A DNA stretch of 64,000 nucleotides from Pontixanthobacter sp. CEM42 (GCF_017812015.1 NZ_JADQTN010000002.1:62001-126000), one strand, 5' to 3'; positions 33,778-42,295 are shown, counted from the first letter of the stretch. The notes: generated by a model not told the origin, from the sequence alone. Program-made: numbers and translations.

Positions 33778-34224
33778 ATGGAGCCGCCCTTTCTGGCTGG
33801 GCACACGCCCAAGCCGCCACTTCTCAATCGCTTGTTCAAGCCGCGCGTTGGCTGGATGCTCGCGCGCAACACGGTGGTCAGCACCGGCGCGTTTCTGGTC
33901 GGGCTGGCCGTATTATGGCTGCTGGTCGAACAGTTCGCGATGAACGAAATTGCCGCGACCGGGATCAGCTTCATCATCCCCAACACGCTGCATTATATCC
34001 TTGGACGAACATGGATATTCAAAGGGACCGACCGGGCAGTGACCATGGGTTGGGTGCTATTCCTGATCAACGGTCTGATCGGACTGCTCATCACGATGGG
34101 GGCGATGGCGCTGCTCCGCGAATATACGCCGATCAATCTTTACGTTGCACGGATTCTCGTTTCGGTGATTGCGGGGCTCACCATGTTTGTACTCAACGCA
34201 GTGTGGAATTTCCGGCGAGTTTGA
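33778..34224 (+). CDS. GtrA-like membrane protein
   Basis: This 148-residue membrane protein resembles the GtrA family (four helices), which includes flippases for undecaprenyl-phosphate sugars in lipopolysaccharide or wall glycosylation. Helices: about 32-52 (VSTGAFLVGLAVLWLLVEQ), 56-78 (IAATGISFIIPNTLHYILG), 92-112 (WVLFLINGLIGLLITMGAM) and 118-142 (LYVARILVSVIAGLTMFVLN). The RTWIFKG motif after helix 2 and the closing AVWNFRRV are characteristic. It follows the ferritin-like gene by five bases. No glycosyltransferase is adjacent, so its partner is unknown. Confidence 0.88.
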   Translation: MEPPFLAGHTPKPPLLNRLFKPRVGWMLARNTVVSTGAFLVGLAVLWLLVEQFAMNEIAATGISFIIPNTLHYILGRTWIFKGTDRAVTMGWVLFLINGLIGLLITMGAMALLREYTPINLYVARILVSVIAGLTMFVLNAVWNFRRV

Positions 34225-34322
34225 TTGCCCAACTACGCGATGCGTTTCAAAAGCATATTGAGTGTGGCGGCAAACTGATGCATCGGACCCTCAGGGGATC
34301 AATGGGGAGCCACTGAAATAGC

Positions 34323-34973
34323 ATGGAATTTGATGCTTCGCTTTTGATTCACGCGGGCGCGGTGGCGTATATTATAGCATTTTTGGCACGCGACGAATTG
34401 CATTTGCGCGTGCTCGCGCTAACCGGCTCGGCCCTGTATATTTGCTACTACTTCTTCTTCCCAGAAGTGCCGCTGTGGGATGCGATCATTTCCAGTTCGA
34501 TCTTGATTGGTGCCAATCTGGTCGTGCTCAGCCGCATCGTCTTTGAGCGGACGACACTGTCACTCAGCGATGACGAGAAGCAGCTGTTTGACGCGTTCGA
34601 AACACTCACGCCCGGTCAGTTTCGCAAGGTTCTGAAAATTGCCAGCTGGACAGTCGCCGAAAGGCCAACCGAATTGACGAAGGAAGGCACAGCTCTCGAC
34701 AAGCTGTTTTATGTGTTCGCCGGTTCAGTCTCGGTCACCAAATCGGGGAAAGTCTTTGACCTCCAGGAAGGCAACTTTGTCGGCGAAATCGCTTATATTC
34801 TTGAGCAACCGCCCTCAGCCACGACTATTGCACCGCGAGGTGTCCACTACGTTAGCTGGGACGCCGATGCACTGCGTCAGCTTGGTCAGAAACATTCCGA
34901 TTTGGGCAATGCATTGATTGCACTAATGATGCGCGATCTCGCGGCGAAGCTTAGCACGAGCTACCAAGCGTAG
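34323..34973 (+). CDS. Popeye-domain-like protein with cyclic-nucleotide-binding fold
   Basis: This 216-residue protein has three N-terminal membrane segments (IHAGAVAYIIAFLA, VLALTGSALYICYYFFF, IISSSILIGANLVVLSRIVF) followed by a cytoplasmic beta-barrel domain of the cNMP-binding type (FETLTPGQFRKVLKIASW, then AGSVSVTKSGKVFDLQEGNF, VGEIAYIL). This order matches the animal Popeye proteins and their bacterial relatives. The barrel keeps the turn around EGNFVGEIAY, but the usual phosphate-binding Arg-Ser/Ala motif is not obvious, so cAMP binding is uncertain. A 98-base gap separates it from the GtrA-like gene. Confidence 0.75.
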   Translation: MEFDASLLIHAGAVAYIIAFLARDELHLRVLALTGSALYICYYFFFPEVPLWDAIISSSILIGANLVVLSRIVFERTTLSLSDDEKQLFDAFETLTPGQFRKVLKIASWTVAERPTELTKEGTALDKLFYVFAGSVSVTKSGKVFDLQEGNFVGEIAYILEQPPSATTIAPRGVHYVSWDADALRQLGQKHSDLGNALIALMMRDLAAKLSTSYQA

Positions 34974-34987
34974 TCAGACTGAAGTGC

Positions 34988-35542
34988 TTAGCCGTTAGCG
35001 GCGAGCTTGGAATCATCTCCGGAGTATACGGTGTCGCCTCGCCCAAGTGCAGGCGATGGTGCAGATCTCGATCCGTCTGCACGTGTTCCGACATTCTCAC
35101 GCTCTGTCAGCCACAGATCGGTGTGATCGAGAATCCGGCCATCATGTGCTAGAATCGAGACCGGACCGATAGGCTGGCGATCAACTTCATCGACCAGCAC
35201 CGGGTTCTCCGCCACTTCGACGCCATATTTCTGGCCCCATTGGCGTAGCGCAAGCATCGCCGGGAGGAGATCAAAGCCCTTCGGCGTCAGGCGATATTCG
35301 ATCCGGCGCTTGTCATCCGCGCATGGTTCGCGGTTGAGAATCTCATGCTCGACCAATTTGGCGAGGCGATTCGACAGGATGTTTCGCGCTATGCCAAGCT
35401 CGTTCAGGAACTCTTCGAAGTGATGCAGTCCGTTAAAGCTCGCGCGCAGGATCATAAATGACCAGCGTTCGCCCATCACTTCCAGTGCTTCGGGTAGCCC
35501 GCACTCGTTCAATTCCTTCAGCGGTTCTCTGAGATCGCCCAT
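34988..35542 (-). CDS. HxlR family transcriptional regulator
   Basis: This is a winged-helix regulator of 184 residues. The HxlR core is clear: CGLPEALEVMGERWSFMILR (the normally Cys-bearing start of the family), FNGLHHFEEFLNELGIARNI, LSNRLAKLVEHEIL and the wing RRIEYRLTPKGFDL. The C-terminal 60 residues form an extension beyond the usual 100-130, with no recognised domain. HxlR proteins often sense aldehydes or redox state. It is divergent from the CC_3452-type gene, and the 174-base gap carries palindromic and direct repeats that may be its operators. Confidence 0.92.
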   Translation of the reverse strand: MGDLREPLKELNECGLPEALEVMGERWSFMILRASFNGLHHFEEFLNELGIARNILSNRLAKLVEHEILNREPCADDKRRIEYRLTPKGFDLLPAMLALRQWGQKYGVEVAENPVLVDEVDRQPIGPVSILAHDGRILDHTDLWLTERENVGTRADGSRSAPSPALGRGDTVYSGDDSKLAANG

Positions 35543-35610
35543 AAATTTCCTCTCTATGCGGACTGTCTAGCGGCAAATCGCGCAACCCGCAAAATTCAAA
35601 CTAAGTTTTT

Positions 35611-35676
35611 AGTTGCAACTTGCAATCTATCTAACTAGGTAGTGATTCGCAACTGGTTGTTAAATGCAACTGGTTG
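35611..35676. promoter_or_regulatory. Palindrome and direct repeats between the HxlR gene and the CC_3452-type gene
   Basis: A perfect palindrome AGTTGCAACT (35611-35620) is followed by two identical 11-base direct repeats GCAACTGGTTG (35649-35659 and 35666-35676) with centres 17 bases apart. All share the core GCAACT or its complement. HxlR proteins commonly bind such sites near their own promoter. Which gene they control is an inference. Confidence 0.5.
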
Positions 35677-35716
35677 AGGAAAATTTGACCACCACACTAG
35701 ACTAAGGATTAGACAG

Positions 35717-36079
35717 ATGACCCTCTCCCTCTCCACGTCCACCATCTCTTCAGCTTTTCTCCGCAGCACCGGCGCGATTGCCATCGCAATGCTGTATACC
35801 GCACTGACATTCGGCGCGGCGCTGACCCCGACAGCCGCCGAAGCACGCACATCCAGCGCATATTACACCGCAGAACTCTCTGCTCCGGCAAAGGAAGCGC
35901 GCACCATTATTCGCGGCGTTGTCTGGTATTGTAAGGACACCACCTGCCGCGCGAAGAAGAGTAATTCGCGCCCAATCAACACCTGCAAGCGCCTGTCCAA
36001 CAAAATGGGCGAAGTGACCTCTTTCACTGCCAAGGGCGAAGCGCTGGCCGAGGAAAAGTTGGCCAAGTGCAATAGCTGA
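35717..36079 (+). CDS. CC_3452-type small secreted protein
   Basis: This 120-residue protein matches the alphaproteobacterial CC_3452 type: a signal peptide (TGAIAIAMLYTALTFGAAL up to TAAEA), then TSSAYYTAELSAPAKEARTI, IIRGVVWYCKDTTC, SRPINTCKRLSNKMGEVTSF and the end AEEKLAKCNS. Four Cys in the mature part could make two disulfides, fitting periplasmic location. No biochemical function is known to me. It is divergent from an HxlR regulator and followed by a good terminator. Confidence 0.85.
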   Translation: MTLSLSTSTISSAFLRSTGAIAIAMLYTALTFGAALTPTAAEARTSSAYYTAELSAPAKEARTIIRGVVWYCKDTTCRAKKSNSRPINTCKRLSNKMGEVTSFTAKGEALAEEKLAKCNS

Positions 36080-36149
36080 ATTCCGGGCCTGTAGTCAGGT
36101 CTTACCCCTTCATCCCCACCCTCTCCTCTCCAGAAAGGGTGAACTTTAC

Positions 36150-36180
36150 GGGCCTCCGAATGCGTTCGGGGGCCCTTTTT
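36150..36180 (+). terminator. Rho-independent terminator after the CC_3452-type gene
   Basis: An 11-pair stem (GGGCCTCCGAA with TTCGGGGGCCC, one G-U pair) around a TGCG loop is followed by five T residues. It ends exactly where the convergent HAD gene's stop codon begins (36181), so it separates the two. Confidence 0.92.
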
Positions 36181-36813
36181 CTATGCCAGTAGGCCGCGCG
36201 CAATCAGGTCCGCTTCCAGCTGCGCAGCATCGGTAAAGTGGTGCGTGTGCCAACCGAGTGCATTGGCAGCGGTGATATTCGCAGCATTGTCGTCGATGAA
36301 GATCATTGACGACGCGGGCTTGTTAAAACGCTTCTCCGACAGCTGGAAGATCTCCGGATCTGGCTTGATGAGCCGCTCATGGCCGGAGACCACAATATCG
36401 CGGAACAGATCGAAAACCGGTTCAGTCGGGCGATATTCGGCCCAGAAGTCCGTCCCGAAATTGGTGATCGCAAATAGCGGTACGCCGCGTGCATGGAGCC
36501 GCTCAATCAACTTCACCGTGCCCGGAACCCGTGCCGGGATCGTTTCCAGAAAACGGTGCTGATAAGCTTCGATCAGCTCTGCGTAGTCCGGAAACTGCTT
36601 GATACGTTCCCCAACCATATCGGCGATTGGACGGCCCGAATCATGCTCCATGTGCCAAGCTTCGGTGACGACATTGGCGAGGAACCAGTCAAGCTCCTCC
36701 GCATCGTTTATCAGTTTTGCGAACAGCAACCGCATATCCCACTGCACGATGACGCGACCGACATCGAAGACTGCGGTGGTTGGCTGGTCACTCACTGGTG
36801 GGTATCCAATCAT
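36181..36813 (-). CDS. HAD superfamily hydrolase (HAD-IA)
   Basis: This is a 210-residue haloacid-dehalogenase-like phosphatase. Motif I is VFDVGRVIVQW (Asp nucleophile; the second acid position is Gly, as in several HAD-IA members), motif II AITNFGTDF, motif III lysine in RLIKPDPEIFQL and motif IV MIFIDDNAANI. The helical cap lies between motifs I and II. It resembles the YihX/epoxide-hydrolase-like branch that acts on sugar phosphates, but the substrate is not certain. It is read leftward, convergent with the CC_3452-type gene. Confidence 0.9.
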   Translation of the reverse strand: MIGYPPVSDQPTTAVFDVGRVIVQWDMRLLFAKLINDAEELDWFLANVVTEAWHMEHDSGRPIADMVGERIKQFPDYAELIEAYQHRFLETIPARVPGTVKLIERLHARGVPLFAITNFGTDFWAEYRPTEPVFDLFRDIVVSGHERLIKPDPEIFQLSEKRFNKPASSMIFIDDNAANITAANALGWHTHHFTDAAQLEADLIARGLLA

Positions 36814-36829
36814 CAGAAGCCGGAAACAG

Positions 36830-36894
36830 GAACGGCCCGCACTCCGATCAGGAGGCGGGCCGGTTCTGCTTCACGACCATGCCAGAGCATGGTC
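36830..36894 (-). other. Tandem hairpins downstream of rpmJ
   Basis: Between the HAD gene and rpmJ two hairpins stand side by side: GAACGGCCCGC/GCGGGCCGGTTC (36830-36866, 14-base loop) and a perfect eight-pair GACCATGC/GCATGGTC (36875-36894, loop CAGA). They lie just past the rpmJ stop on its strand. Neither has a strong T tract, so they may stabilise or end the rpmJ transcript with factor help. Confidence 0.5.
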
Positions 36895-36918
36895 GGCCAA
36901 TCCTGCTTAACAGGCCAA

Positions 36919-37044
36919 TTACCCTTGGCGAGCTTTGAAGCGACGGTTGGTCTTGTTGATTACATAAGTCCGGCCACGACGGCGAATAACGCGGCAATCG
37001 CGGTGACGGTTTTTCAGCGACTTGAGGCTGTTACGGATTTTCAT
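36919..37044 (-). CDS. rpmJ: 50S ribosomal protein L36
   Basis: L36 is a tiny large-subunit ribosomal protein. The 41-residue product [20 protein letters not shown] plus a basic end ([21 protein letters not shown] without gaps) is the zinc-free alphaproteobacterial (YkgO-like) form: it has only one Cys instead of the zinc-binding set. It is a single gene with a terminator of galE just upstream, so it should have its own promoter in the short gap, and two hairpins follow its stop codon. Confidence 0.97.
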   Translation of the reverse strand: MKIRNSLKSLKNRHRDCRVIRRRGRTYVINKTNRRFKARQG

Positions 37045-37056
37045 TGTCTGGTTTCC

Positions 37057-37090
37057 AAAAATAAGGGCACCGGAGTTGGTCTCCGATGCC
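37057..37090 (-). terminator. Rho-independent terminator of galE
   Basis: On the minus strand GGCATCGGAG pairs with CTCCGGTGCC (nine of ten pairs) around ACCAA, followed by CTTATTTTTGG. It lies 80 bases past the galE stop and just before rpmJ. Confidence 0.8.
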
Positions 37091-37169
37091 GGAATTTCAA
37101 GCTGCGCGCCTAAGGGCGTGTAAGGCGTAAGTCAAGCGATTCGCGCCCGAAGGGCCGGCAATACGCATG

Positions 37170-38216
37170 TCACTCGCCCCTTATCTCACCCAATTTGCGC
37201 TCCCATTGCAGTGCATGGCCGATAATCTCGTCGAGATCGGCGTGTTTCGGCTCCCACGGGACGGTTGAGCGAATGCGCGATGGATCGGAAATCAGTGATC
37301 CCGGATCACCCGCACGGCGCGGCTCCATCCGACGATCAATTGTCCGGTTGGTCACCCGGTCAACCGCATCAAGGACGTCAAGCACCGAGAACCCGCTGCC
37401 GTACCCGCAATTCATCGTCAGCGAACGCTCGGGCTGCTCCATCAAAGCGCCCAAGGCCAAAACATGCGCAGCCGCCAAATCGGAGACGTGAATGTAGTCG
37501 CGCACGCCGGTGCCATCGGGCGTATCATAATCGGTCCCGAACACGGCGACATGTTCGCGCTTGCCCAAGGCTGCCTCGACCGCGACCTTGATCAGATGCG
37601 TTGCGCCTGCAGTCGATTGCCCGCTGCGCGCCTGCGGATCAGCGCCAGCGACATTAAAGTACCGCAAAGCGCAAAAGTTGAAATCATGTGCAAACGCCGT
37701 GTCTGACAGCATCTGCTCGGTCATCAGCTTCGACCACCCATAGGGATTAATCGGACGCTGCGGCGTGTCTTCAGTAACGGCCTCAACCTCGGGCACGCCA
37801 TAGGTGGCTGCGGTCGAGCTGAATATGAAATGCGGAACGCCCGCTTTCACCGCGGCATCGATCAACGCGCGGCTTTTTGCGGTGTTGTTGTGATAATACT
37901 TCATCGGGTTTTCGACCGACTCAGGCACAATGATCGATCCGGCAAAATGCATAATGGCTTTGGTGCCTTGCTCGGCAAATATGCGTGCGAGCAATTTGCC
38001 ATCCTCGATATCACCTTCATACAGCGGCACATCATCGGGCACCGCAAATTTGAAGCCGGTCGTCAGATTGTCGATCACAGCAACAGGCCAGCCGGCATCG
38101 CGCAATGCCAGAACAGCGTGGCTGCCGATATATCCGGCACCGCCGGTCACGAGTACGGAAGGTTTGGCCGTAGTGTTCATCCCAGTGTTTATCCCAGTGT
38201 TCATGGCAGTGTTCAT
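37170..38216 (-). CDS. galE: UDP-glucose 4-epimerase
   Basis: GalE interconverts UDP-glucose and UDP-galactose for surface polysaccharides. The NAD-binding loop VTGGAGYIGSH, the catalytic Ser-Ser/Tyr-x3-Lys pair (FSSTAATYG, NPYGWSKLMTEQ), LRYFNVAGA and VRDYIHVSDLA are present. The N-terminus has several possible starts because a 12-base tandem repeat (GTGTTCATCCCA type on the plus strand, about 38175-38216) encodes repeated Met-Asn-Thr; ATG codons occur at 38216, 38204 and 38180, and a TTG at 38243 is in frame. The conserved fold begins just after the repeat, so any of them gives an active enzyme. Confidence 0.95.
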   Translation of the reverse strand: MNTAMNTGINTGMNTTAKPSVLVTGGAGYIGSHAVLALRDAGWPVAVIDNLTTGFKFAVPDDVPLYEGDIEDGKLLARIFAEQGTKAIMHFAGSIIVPESVENPMKYYHNNTAKSRALIDAAVKAGVPHFIFSSTAATYGVPEVEAVTEDTPQRPINPYGWSKLMTEQMLSDTAFAHDFNFCALRYFNVAGADPQARSGQSTAGATHLIKVAVEAALGKREHVAVFGTDYDTPDGTGVRDYIHVSDLAAAHVLALGALMEQPERSLTMNCGYGSGFSVLDVLDAVDRVTNRTIDRRMEPRRAGDPGSLISDPSRIRSTVPWEPKHADLDEIIGHALQWERKLGEIRGE

Positions 38217-38373
38217 AGCTTTCGCGCTAGCATTGATGGGCAACAGAGTGGTTAACGCACTGGATAGTATTCCGTGAAACTATTTCTGGCACAGCCGGCC
38301 CCAAAGGATTAGGCGGAACGTTAAGCAATCGCATCCGTTCGACAGCTGTGACTTTCCAAAGGAGGAAGCAGCC

Positions 38374-38982
38374 ATGAAAATCAAGGCACTCGTAGTTCTG
38401 GCACTCGCTGGCACATTGGCAGCATGCATGTCCGGCCCTAGCGTCAGCCCGGTCGAGATCACGCGCTTCCACCAAAGCGCGGCCACCGCACAATTGGGCA
38501 ACGGCACCATCTTTGTCGAAGATGCGCCCGGTGCTGAAGCCGACCCGCAAGAACTCGCCCCCTACAAGGCCGCAATTGCCGCCGAACTGGCAGAGCTTGG
38601 CTACCGCGAAGTACCACGCGCTGAAGCCTCACAGATCGCGCAGGTGCGGGTAGAGCGCTTTGTCAGCCAGCCAGCCCAGCGCCGCAGCCCTGTAACCGTC
38701 GGCGGAGGCGGATCGACCGGCACTTATGGCTCAGGCGTCGGACTTGGCATTGGTATTAATCTGGGCGGCGGACAGCGCGAGATGATCGGCACCGATCTCG
38801 GTGTGGTGATCCGCGATGCCGCATCCAGTGACGTAATTTGGGAAGGTCGCGCATCCATTTCGGTAAGCGATAATTCAGAATTTGCGGATAGCATCGCGAA
38901 TGCTTCGGTGGTCGCCGATGCGCTATTCAGCGAGTTTCCCGGCAATAATGGTGAAACCGTAGAGGTAAGGGTCAGCAATTGA
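38374..38982 (+). CDS. DUF4136 family lipoprotein, second copy
   Basis: This 202-residue predicted lipoprotein has the signal [18 protein letters not shown] with an LAAC lipobox (Cys18). The mature part has a DUF4136-like fold: [20 protein letters not shown], a Gly-rich middle ([16 protein letters not shown]) and the C-terminal [17 protein letters not shown], whose FPGN-GET motif matches the lipoprotein at 770. AAAGGAGG is an excellent ribosome binding site. Its stop overlaps the start of the M14 peptidase gene (TTGA), so the two are translationally coupled. Confidence 0.85.
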   Translation: MKIKALVVLALAGTLAACMSGPSVSPVEITRFHQSAATAQLGNGTIFVEDAPGAEADPQELAPYKAAIAAELAELGYREVPRAEASQIAQVRVERFVSQPAQRRSPVTVGGGGSTGTYGSGVGLGIGINLGGGQREMIGTDLGVVIRDAASSDVIWEGRASISVSDNSEFADSIANASVVADALFSEFPGNNGETVEVRVSN

Positions 38983-40112
38983 GTTCTAACATCCAGATTG
39001 ATGCCGATTTTGACAGCGGCAATATCGAAGTCCTGTCCATCGATGGCGCATCAGCACGTTTGGCGATCCGCCAGGACAACCAATCCGAATTCAAACAATG
39101 GTTCCATTTCCGCGTCACCGGCATGGCTGGCCGCGAAATCGAGCTGAAAATCGACCAACTCAACAATTCGGCATTTGTTCTCGGTTGGCCCGGCTATCAG
39201 GCCCGGGTCAGCGAGGACCGCGAATATTGGGGAACCGCACCATCAACCTTCCAACTGGACGAAGGCGAAGGCGTTCTGACCATCCGCTATACGCCAACCA
39301 GCGACATCGCGTGGTTTGCGTACTTCGCGCCTTACTCGATGGAACGGCATCACGATTTGATCGCCGAATGCGCTGCCAGCGAAGGCGTATCTTACGAACG
39401 GATCGGTGAGACTCTCGACGGCCAACCGCTCGACTATCTGACTTTTGGGGAAGGCGAAAAGCAAATCTGGCTGACGGGCCGCCAACATCCCGGCGAAACG
39501 CAGGCCGAATGGTGGATGGAAGGCGCGCTTGAGTGCCTTACCGATCCAACCGACTCCGTCGCGCGCGCACTGCGCCAGCGCTGCACATTCCACGTCGTTC
39601 CAAACTGCAATCCGGACGGATCGCGCCGCGGGCATCTACGCACCAATGCATGCGGAGCAAACCTGAACCGCGAATGGGAAACGCCAACAGCCGAGCGTTC
39701 GCCAGAAGTGCTCGCCATTCGTAACAAGATGGACGAAACCGGTGTCGACTTCTCTATGGACGTCCACGGCGACGAAGCCATCCCAGCCGTCTTCCTCGCA
39801 GGCTATGAAGGTATCCCGGGCCTGACCGACGAACATTACGAAGGCTTCGCCAGCTACGAAGCAATCCTCGACCGACGCACACCCGATTTCCAAACGGAGA
39901 AAGGCTATCCCAAGTCCGCACCGGGGACTGCCAATCTGACCATGTGCACCACCCAAGTCGCGCACCGCTTTCAATGCCCGGCAATGACCCTGGAAATGCC
40001 CTATAAAGACAATGACGACCTGCCCGATCCGGAGCAGAACTGGTCACCCGAACGCTGCAAAGTTCTGGGCCGCGATTGTCTGGCAGCATTGCTGGAGTGG
40101 TTGGACAGGTGA
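38979..40112 (+). CDS. M14 family zinc carboxypeptidase, cytosolic-type
   Basis: This 377-residue metallocarboxypeptidase has the N-terminal beta domain of the M14 cytosolic carboxypeptidase branch ([37 protein letters not shown]) and a catalytic domain with zinc ligands in [12 protein letters not shown] (His and Glu) and DVHGDE (His), ANLNREW and the catalytic Glu in [10 protein letters not shown]. Such enzymes trim peptides or glutamate chains. It starts with TTG overlapping the stop of the preceding lipoprotein gene, with AGAGG upstream. There is no signal peptide, so it should be cytoplasmic although its operon partner is exported. Confidence 0.92.
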   Translation: MSSNIQIDADFDSGNIEVLSIDGASARLAIRQDNQSEFKQWFHFRVTGMAGREIELKIDQLNNSAFVLGWPGYQARVSEDREYWGTAPSTFQLDEGEGVLTIRYTPTSDIAWFAYFAPYSMERHHDLIAECAASEGVSYERIGETLDGQPLDYLTFGEGEKQIWLTGRQHPGETQAEWWMEGALECLTDPTDSVARALRQRCTFHVVPNCNPDGSRRGHLRTNACGANLNREWETPTAERSPEVLAIRNKMDETGVDFSMDVHGDEAIPAVFLAGYEGIPGLTDEHYEGFASYEAILDRRTPDFQTEKGYPKSAPGTANLTMCTTQVAHRFQCPAMTLEMPYKDNDDLPDPEQNWSPERCKVLGRDCLAALLEWLDR

Positions 40113-40125
40113 AGTAGCGAGTTCG

Positions 40126-41148
40126 CTACGCCACCACAGCTTCACTCACTCCAATCGTCCGCGCATCGGCATCCATCTCCACCACTGCACCAACCGGCAC
40201 GCTTAGCTGGTTGCGGATGTGGCCGATATTGGCGCCTGCGAATGCGGGTATGCCGAGCGGGGTCAGATGATGGTCGACCACTTCATCTAAAGTGAAGCCC
40301 AGCGTTCTCTCGCCCTCTGTCGGCGCATTACAGCGCGTGCATTGGCCGAAGATAATTCCGCCAAGCTTATCCCGAACACCCGCAAGACGCAGTTGCTGGA
40401 GCATCCGGTCGATGCGGTACGGTTCCTCGCCGACATCTTCCAGAAACAGAATCGCGCCGTCCATTTCGGGCATCCACGGTGTGCCCATCAGCGTCGATAT
40501 CACGGTCAAATTGCCGCCCACCAGCCGGCCTTTGGCTTTGCCGCCGCGAAGCGTCCGGCCAACGCGTCCGGTCAGTGCCTCATCCTCTGCCCCTCCAAGA
40601 ACGGGCCGTGTACCCGCGAAGGCCTGCCACCAGAAATTGTTCCAGCTTAGCGCCTGCCAAGTGTTAGCCGCATTGGGCGCGTGAATAGTTGGAAAGCCCG
40701 CTCGCGCGGCGAAGGCGCAGTGTAGCGCGGTAATATCGCTATAGCCGACCAGCAGCTTTGGGTTTGCGTGAATGCCGTCCCAATCCAGCAGCGGCAGCAA
40801 GCGCGCGCAGCCCCACCCGCCGGAGATCGCAAACACTGCACGGATCGATCGATCCGCAAACATTGCATTGATGTCATCGGCGCGCTCTTCGTCGGTACCG
40901 GCAAGGTAACCGTCAACACGCGTCACATGCCGCCCAAGCTGCGGCACCAACCCCATGCCGCGTATAGTTTGCTGCGCAAATTCCACTTGTCGCGGCGAGA
41001 CCGCACTGGCCGGTGCGATCAAGCCGACAGTGTCGCCGCTGCGCAGACGCGGAGGCTGGCCTTGCTCGCGAGCCAAAGCGGGGGCAGGCGCCAAGCCCGC
41101 CGCTATCACTGCCGCCATACCGGCGAGCACTTGACGGCGATCGGTCAT
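40126..41148 (-). CDS. ldcA: LD-carboxypeptidase (peptidase S66)
   Basis: This S66 serine peptidase cleaves the L,D bond of tetrapeptides in peptidoglycan recycling. The N-terminus MTDRRQVLAGMAAVIAAGLA followed by APALA is a Tat-like signal, so this member appears exported, unlike cytoplasmic LdcA. The nucleophile Ser lies in VGYSDITALH, the oxyanion region in ISGGWGCARLLP, and the Glu/His partners in FLEDVGEEPYRIDRML and the C-terminal ANIGHIRNQLSVPVG. It overlaps the cdd stop by ATGA and is the last gene of a four-gene leftward operon. Confidence 0.92.
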   Translation of the reverse strand: MTDRRQVLAGMAAVIAAGLAPAPALAREQGQPPRLRSGDTVGLIAPASAVSPRQVEFAQQTIRGMGLVPQLGRHVTRVDGYLAGTDEERADDINAMFADRSIRAVFAISGGWGCARLLPLLDWDGIHANPKLLVGYSDITALHCAFAARAGFPTIHAPNAANTWQALSWNNFWWQAFAGTRPVLGGAEDEALTGRVGRTLRGGKAKGRLVGGNLTVISTLMGTPWMPEMDGAILFLEDVGEEPYRIDRMLQQLRLAGVRDKLGGIIFGQCTRCNAPTEGERTLGFTLDEVVDHHLTPLGIPAFAGANIGHIRNQLSVPVGAVVEMDADARTIGVSEAVVA

Positions 41149-41561
41149 TCGAGGCTTGCGGGGCCAAACGCCTCGGGTAGCAGCACTGACAGCTTCACCC
41201 GCTTCACGTTCTTGGGGCCAACGCACAAAACCTCGGGATCGGTTTTGCCCAATTGGGCCAGTTCATTGAGCACCTGACGGCATCTACCGCAGGGCGTGAT
41301 CGGGGCATCACCGCCTTTATCAAGTGGACCGGTGACGGCGACTGCTTCCAAACCGCCGCGCACGCCGTCAGCCATAGCTTTAGACACTGCGACCGTCTCT
41401 GCGCATAGCGACAGACCGTAGCTTGCGTTCTCGATATTGGTGCCGGTTACCACACTGCCATCAGAGAACCGCAAAGCCGCACCCACCGCGTAGTTCGAAT
41501 AGGGCGAATAGGAATGGTCCGCTGCATCGCGCGCCGCCTGGATTAGCTCTTCATCAGTCAT
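41145..41561 (-). CDS. cdd: Cytidine deaminase
   Basis: This zinc-dependent homotetrameric enzyme converts cytidine and deoxycytidine to uridines. Motifs are NIENASYGLSLCAETVAV (the zinc Cys and catalytic Glu in CAE) and ITPCGRCRQVLNE (PCxxC zinc pair). The 138-residue length from 41561 is typical of the short tetrameric class. A few codons upstream (41579) are open but lack support. It overlaps ldcA by ATGA and follows the GH25-like gene by 21 bases. Confidence 0.96.
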   Translation of the reverse strand: MTDEELIQAARDAADHSYSPYSNYAVGAALRFSDGSVVTGTNIENASYGLSLCAETVAVSKAMADGVRGGLEAVAVTGPLDKGGDAPITPCGRCRQVLNELAQLGKTDPEVLCVGPKNVKRVKLSVLLPEAFGPASLE

Positions 41562-41582
41562 AATCACCCTCCCGCCCAAAAG

Positions 41583-42287
41583 TCATGGTTGCACAACCAC
41601 CCACTCAATCGGTTCATCCGCTGCTTCGCTGCGCAGTTCCTCATTCGCCGACCATAGCAGCCATGGCCGCGTGGTATATGTCGGTGCGAAACGCGTGCGG
41701 TTGACCCACAAGTTCCGTTCCAGCCGCGCAGAGATCGCATAGGCTTCCTCGAACGGTGCTGTCACCTTCAGGATTGCAGGCTTGCCAGTGTGGTTTTCGA
41801 TCTGGTTGATCAGCGTCATCAGCTCGCTTTCGACCGCGGCATCGCTCACCCGTTTTTCGCAATTCTCGGCGGTCCGATCCAGCGCAATGACCGGCGGCAT
41901 CAGACCGGCTTCGCGCGGGACCATCGTGACGAAATTGGCCGATTGCCCGTCCGCAAGAAGACACGGATCGAACAAATGGACCGCGCCGACTTCCAATCCT
42001 GCTGCACGCGCATTGGCGAAGTTGCGGGAGAACCTGCTATCCTGCCCGTCATTGCCGATACTGGATTCAAGATACGCAAAGTTCGCACCCAATGCCGCCA
42101 GAGTGCGAAAGTTCACCAGCCCGTCTTCCTGCGCGATCAATACACCTTGGTCGGGATAGGCTTCCTCAGACGGAGTCCAATGCTGATTCTCCCACCAGAA
42201 CCAAGCTGCGACCGACAGCGCAGCCAACAGCAGCGTGCCAAAAATTCGCCAAGTCCATTTGCGTGAAGGGCTTTTTCTACGTGCCAT
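41583..42287 (-). CDS. Degenerate GH25-type muramidase-like membrane protein
   Basis: This is a 234-residue protein with a basic N-terminus and one membrane anchor (IFGTLLLAALSVAAWFWW), facing the periplasm. The rest follows the GH25 lysozyme pattern (FRTLAALGANFAYLESSIGN, NFANARAAGLEVGAVHLFDP, closing with the WLLW region). The active-site acids look lost: the usual D-x-S-x-x-Q-G start reads GVLIAQEDG. It may therefore bind rather than cut glycan. It sits between a UPF0262 gene and cdd in a leftward operon that ends with a peptidoglycan-recycling peptidase. Confidence 0.75.
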   Translation of the reverse strand: MARRKSPSRKWTWRIFGTLLLAALSVAAWFWWENQHWTPSEEAYPDQGVLIAQEDGLVNFRTLAALGANFAYLESSIGNDGQDSRFSRNFANARAAGLEVGAVHLFDPCLLADGQSANFVTMVPREAGLMPPVIALDRTAENCEKRVSDAAVESELMTLINQIENHTGKPAILKVTAPFEEAYAISARLERNLWVNRTRFAPTYTTRPWLLWSANEELRSEAADEPIEWVVVQP

Positions 42288-42295
42288 TGCTCCGC

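Noticed and set aside
40114-40129. Palindrome GTAGCGAGTTCGCTAC between the M14 and ldcA genes as a terminator
   Set aside because: There is no T tract on either strand and only two central bases, so a terminator call is not supported.
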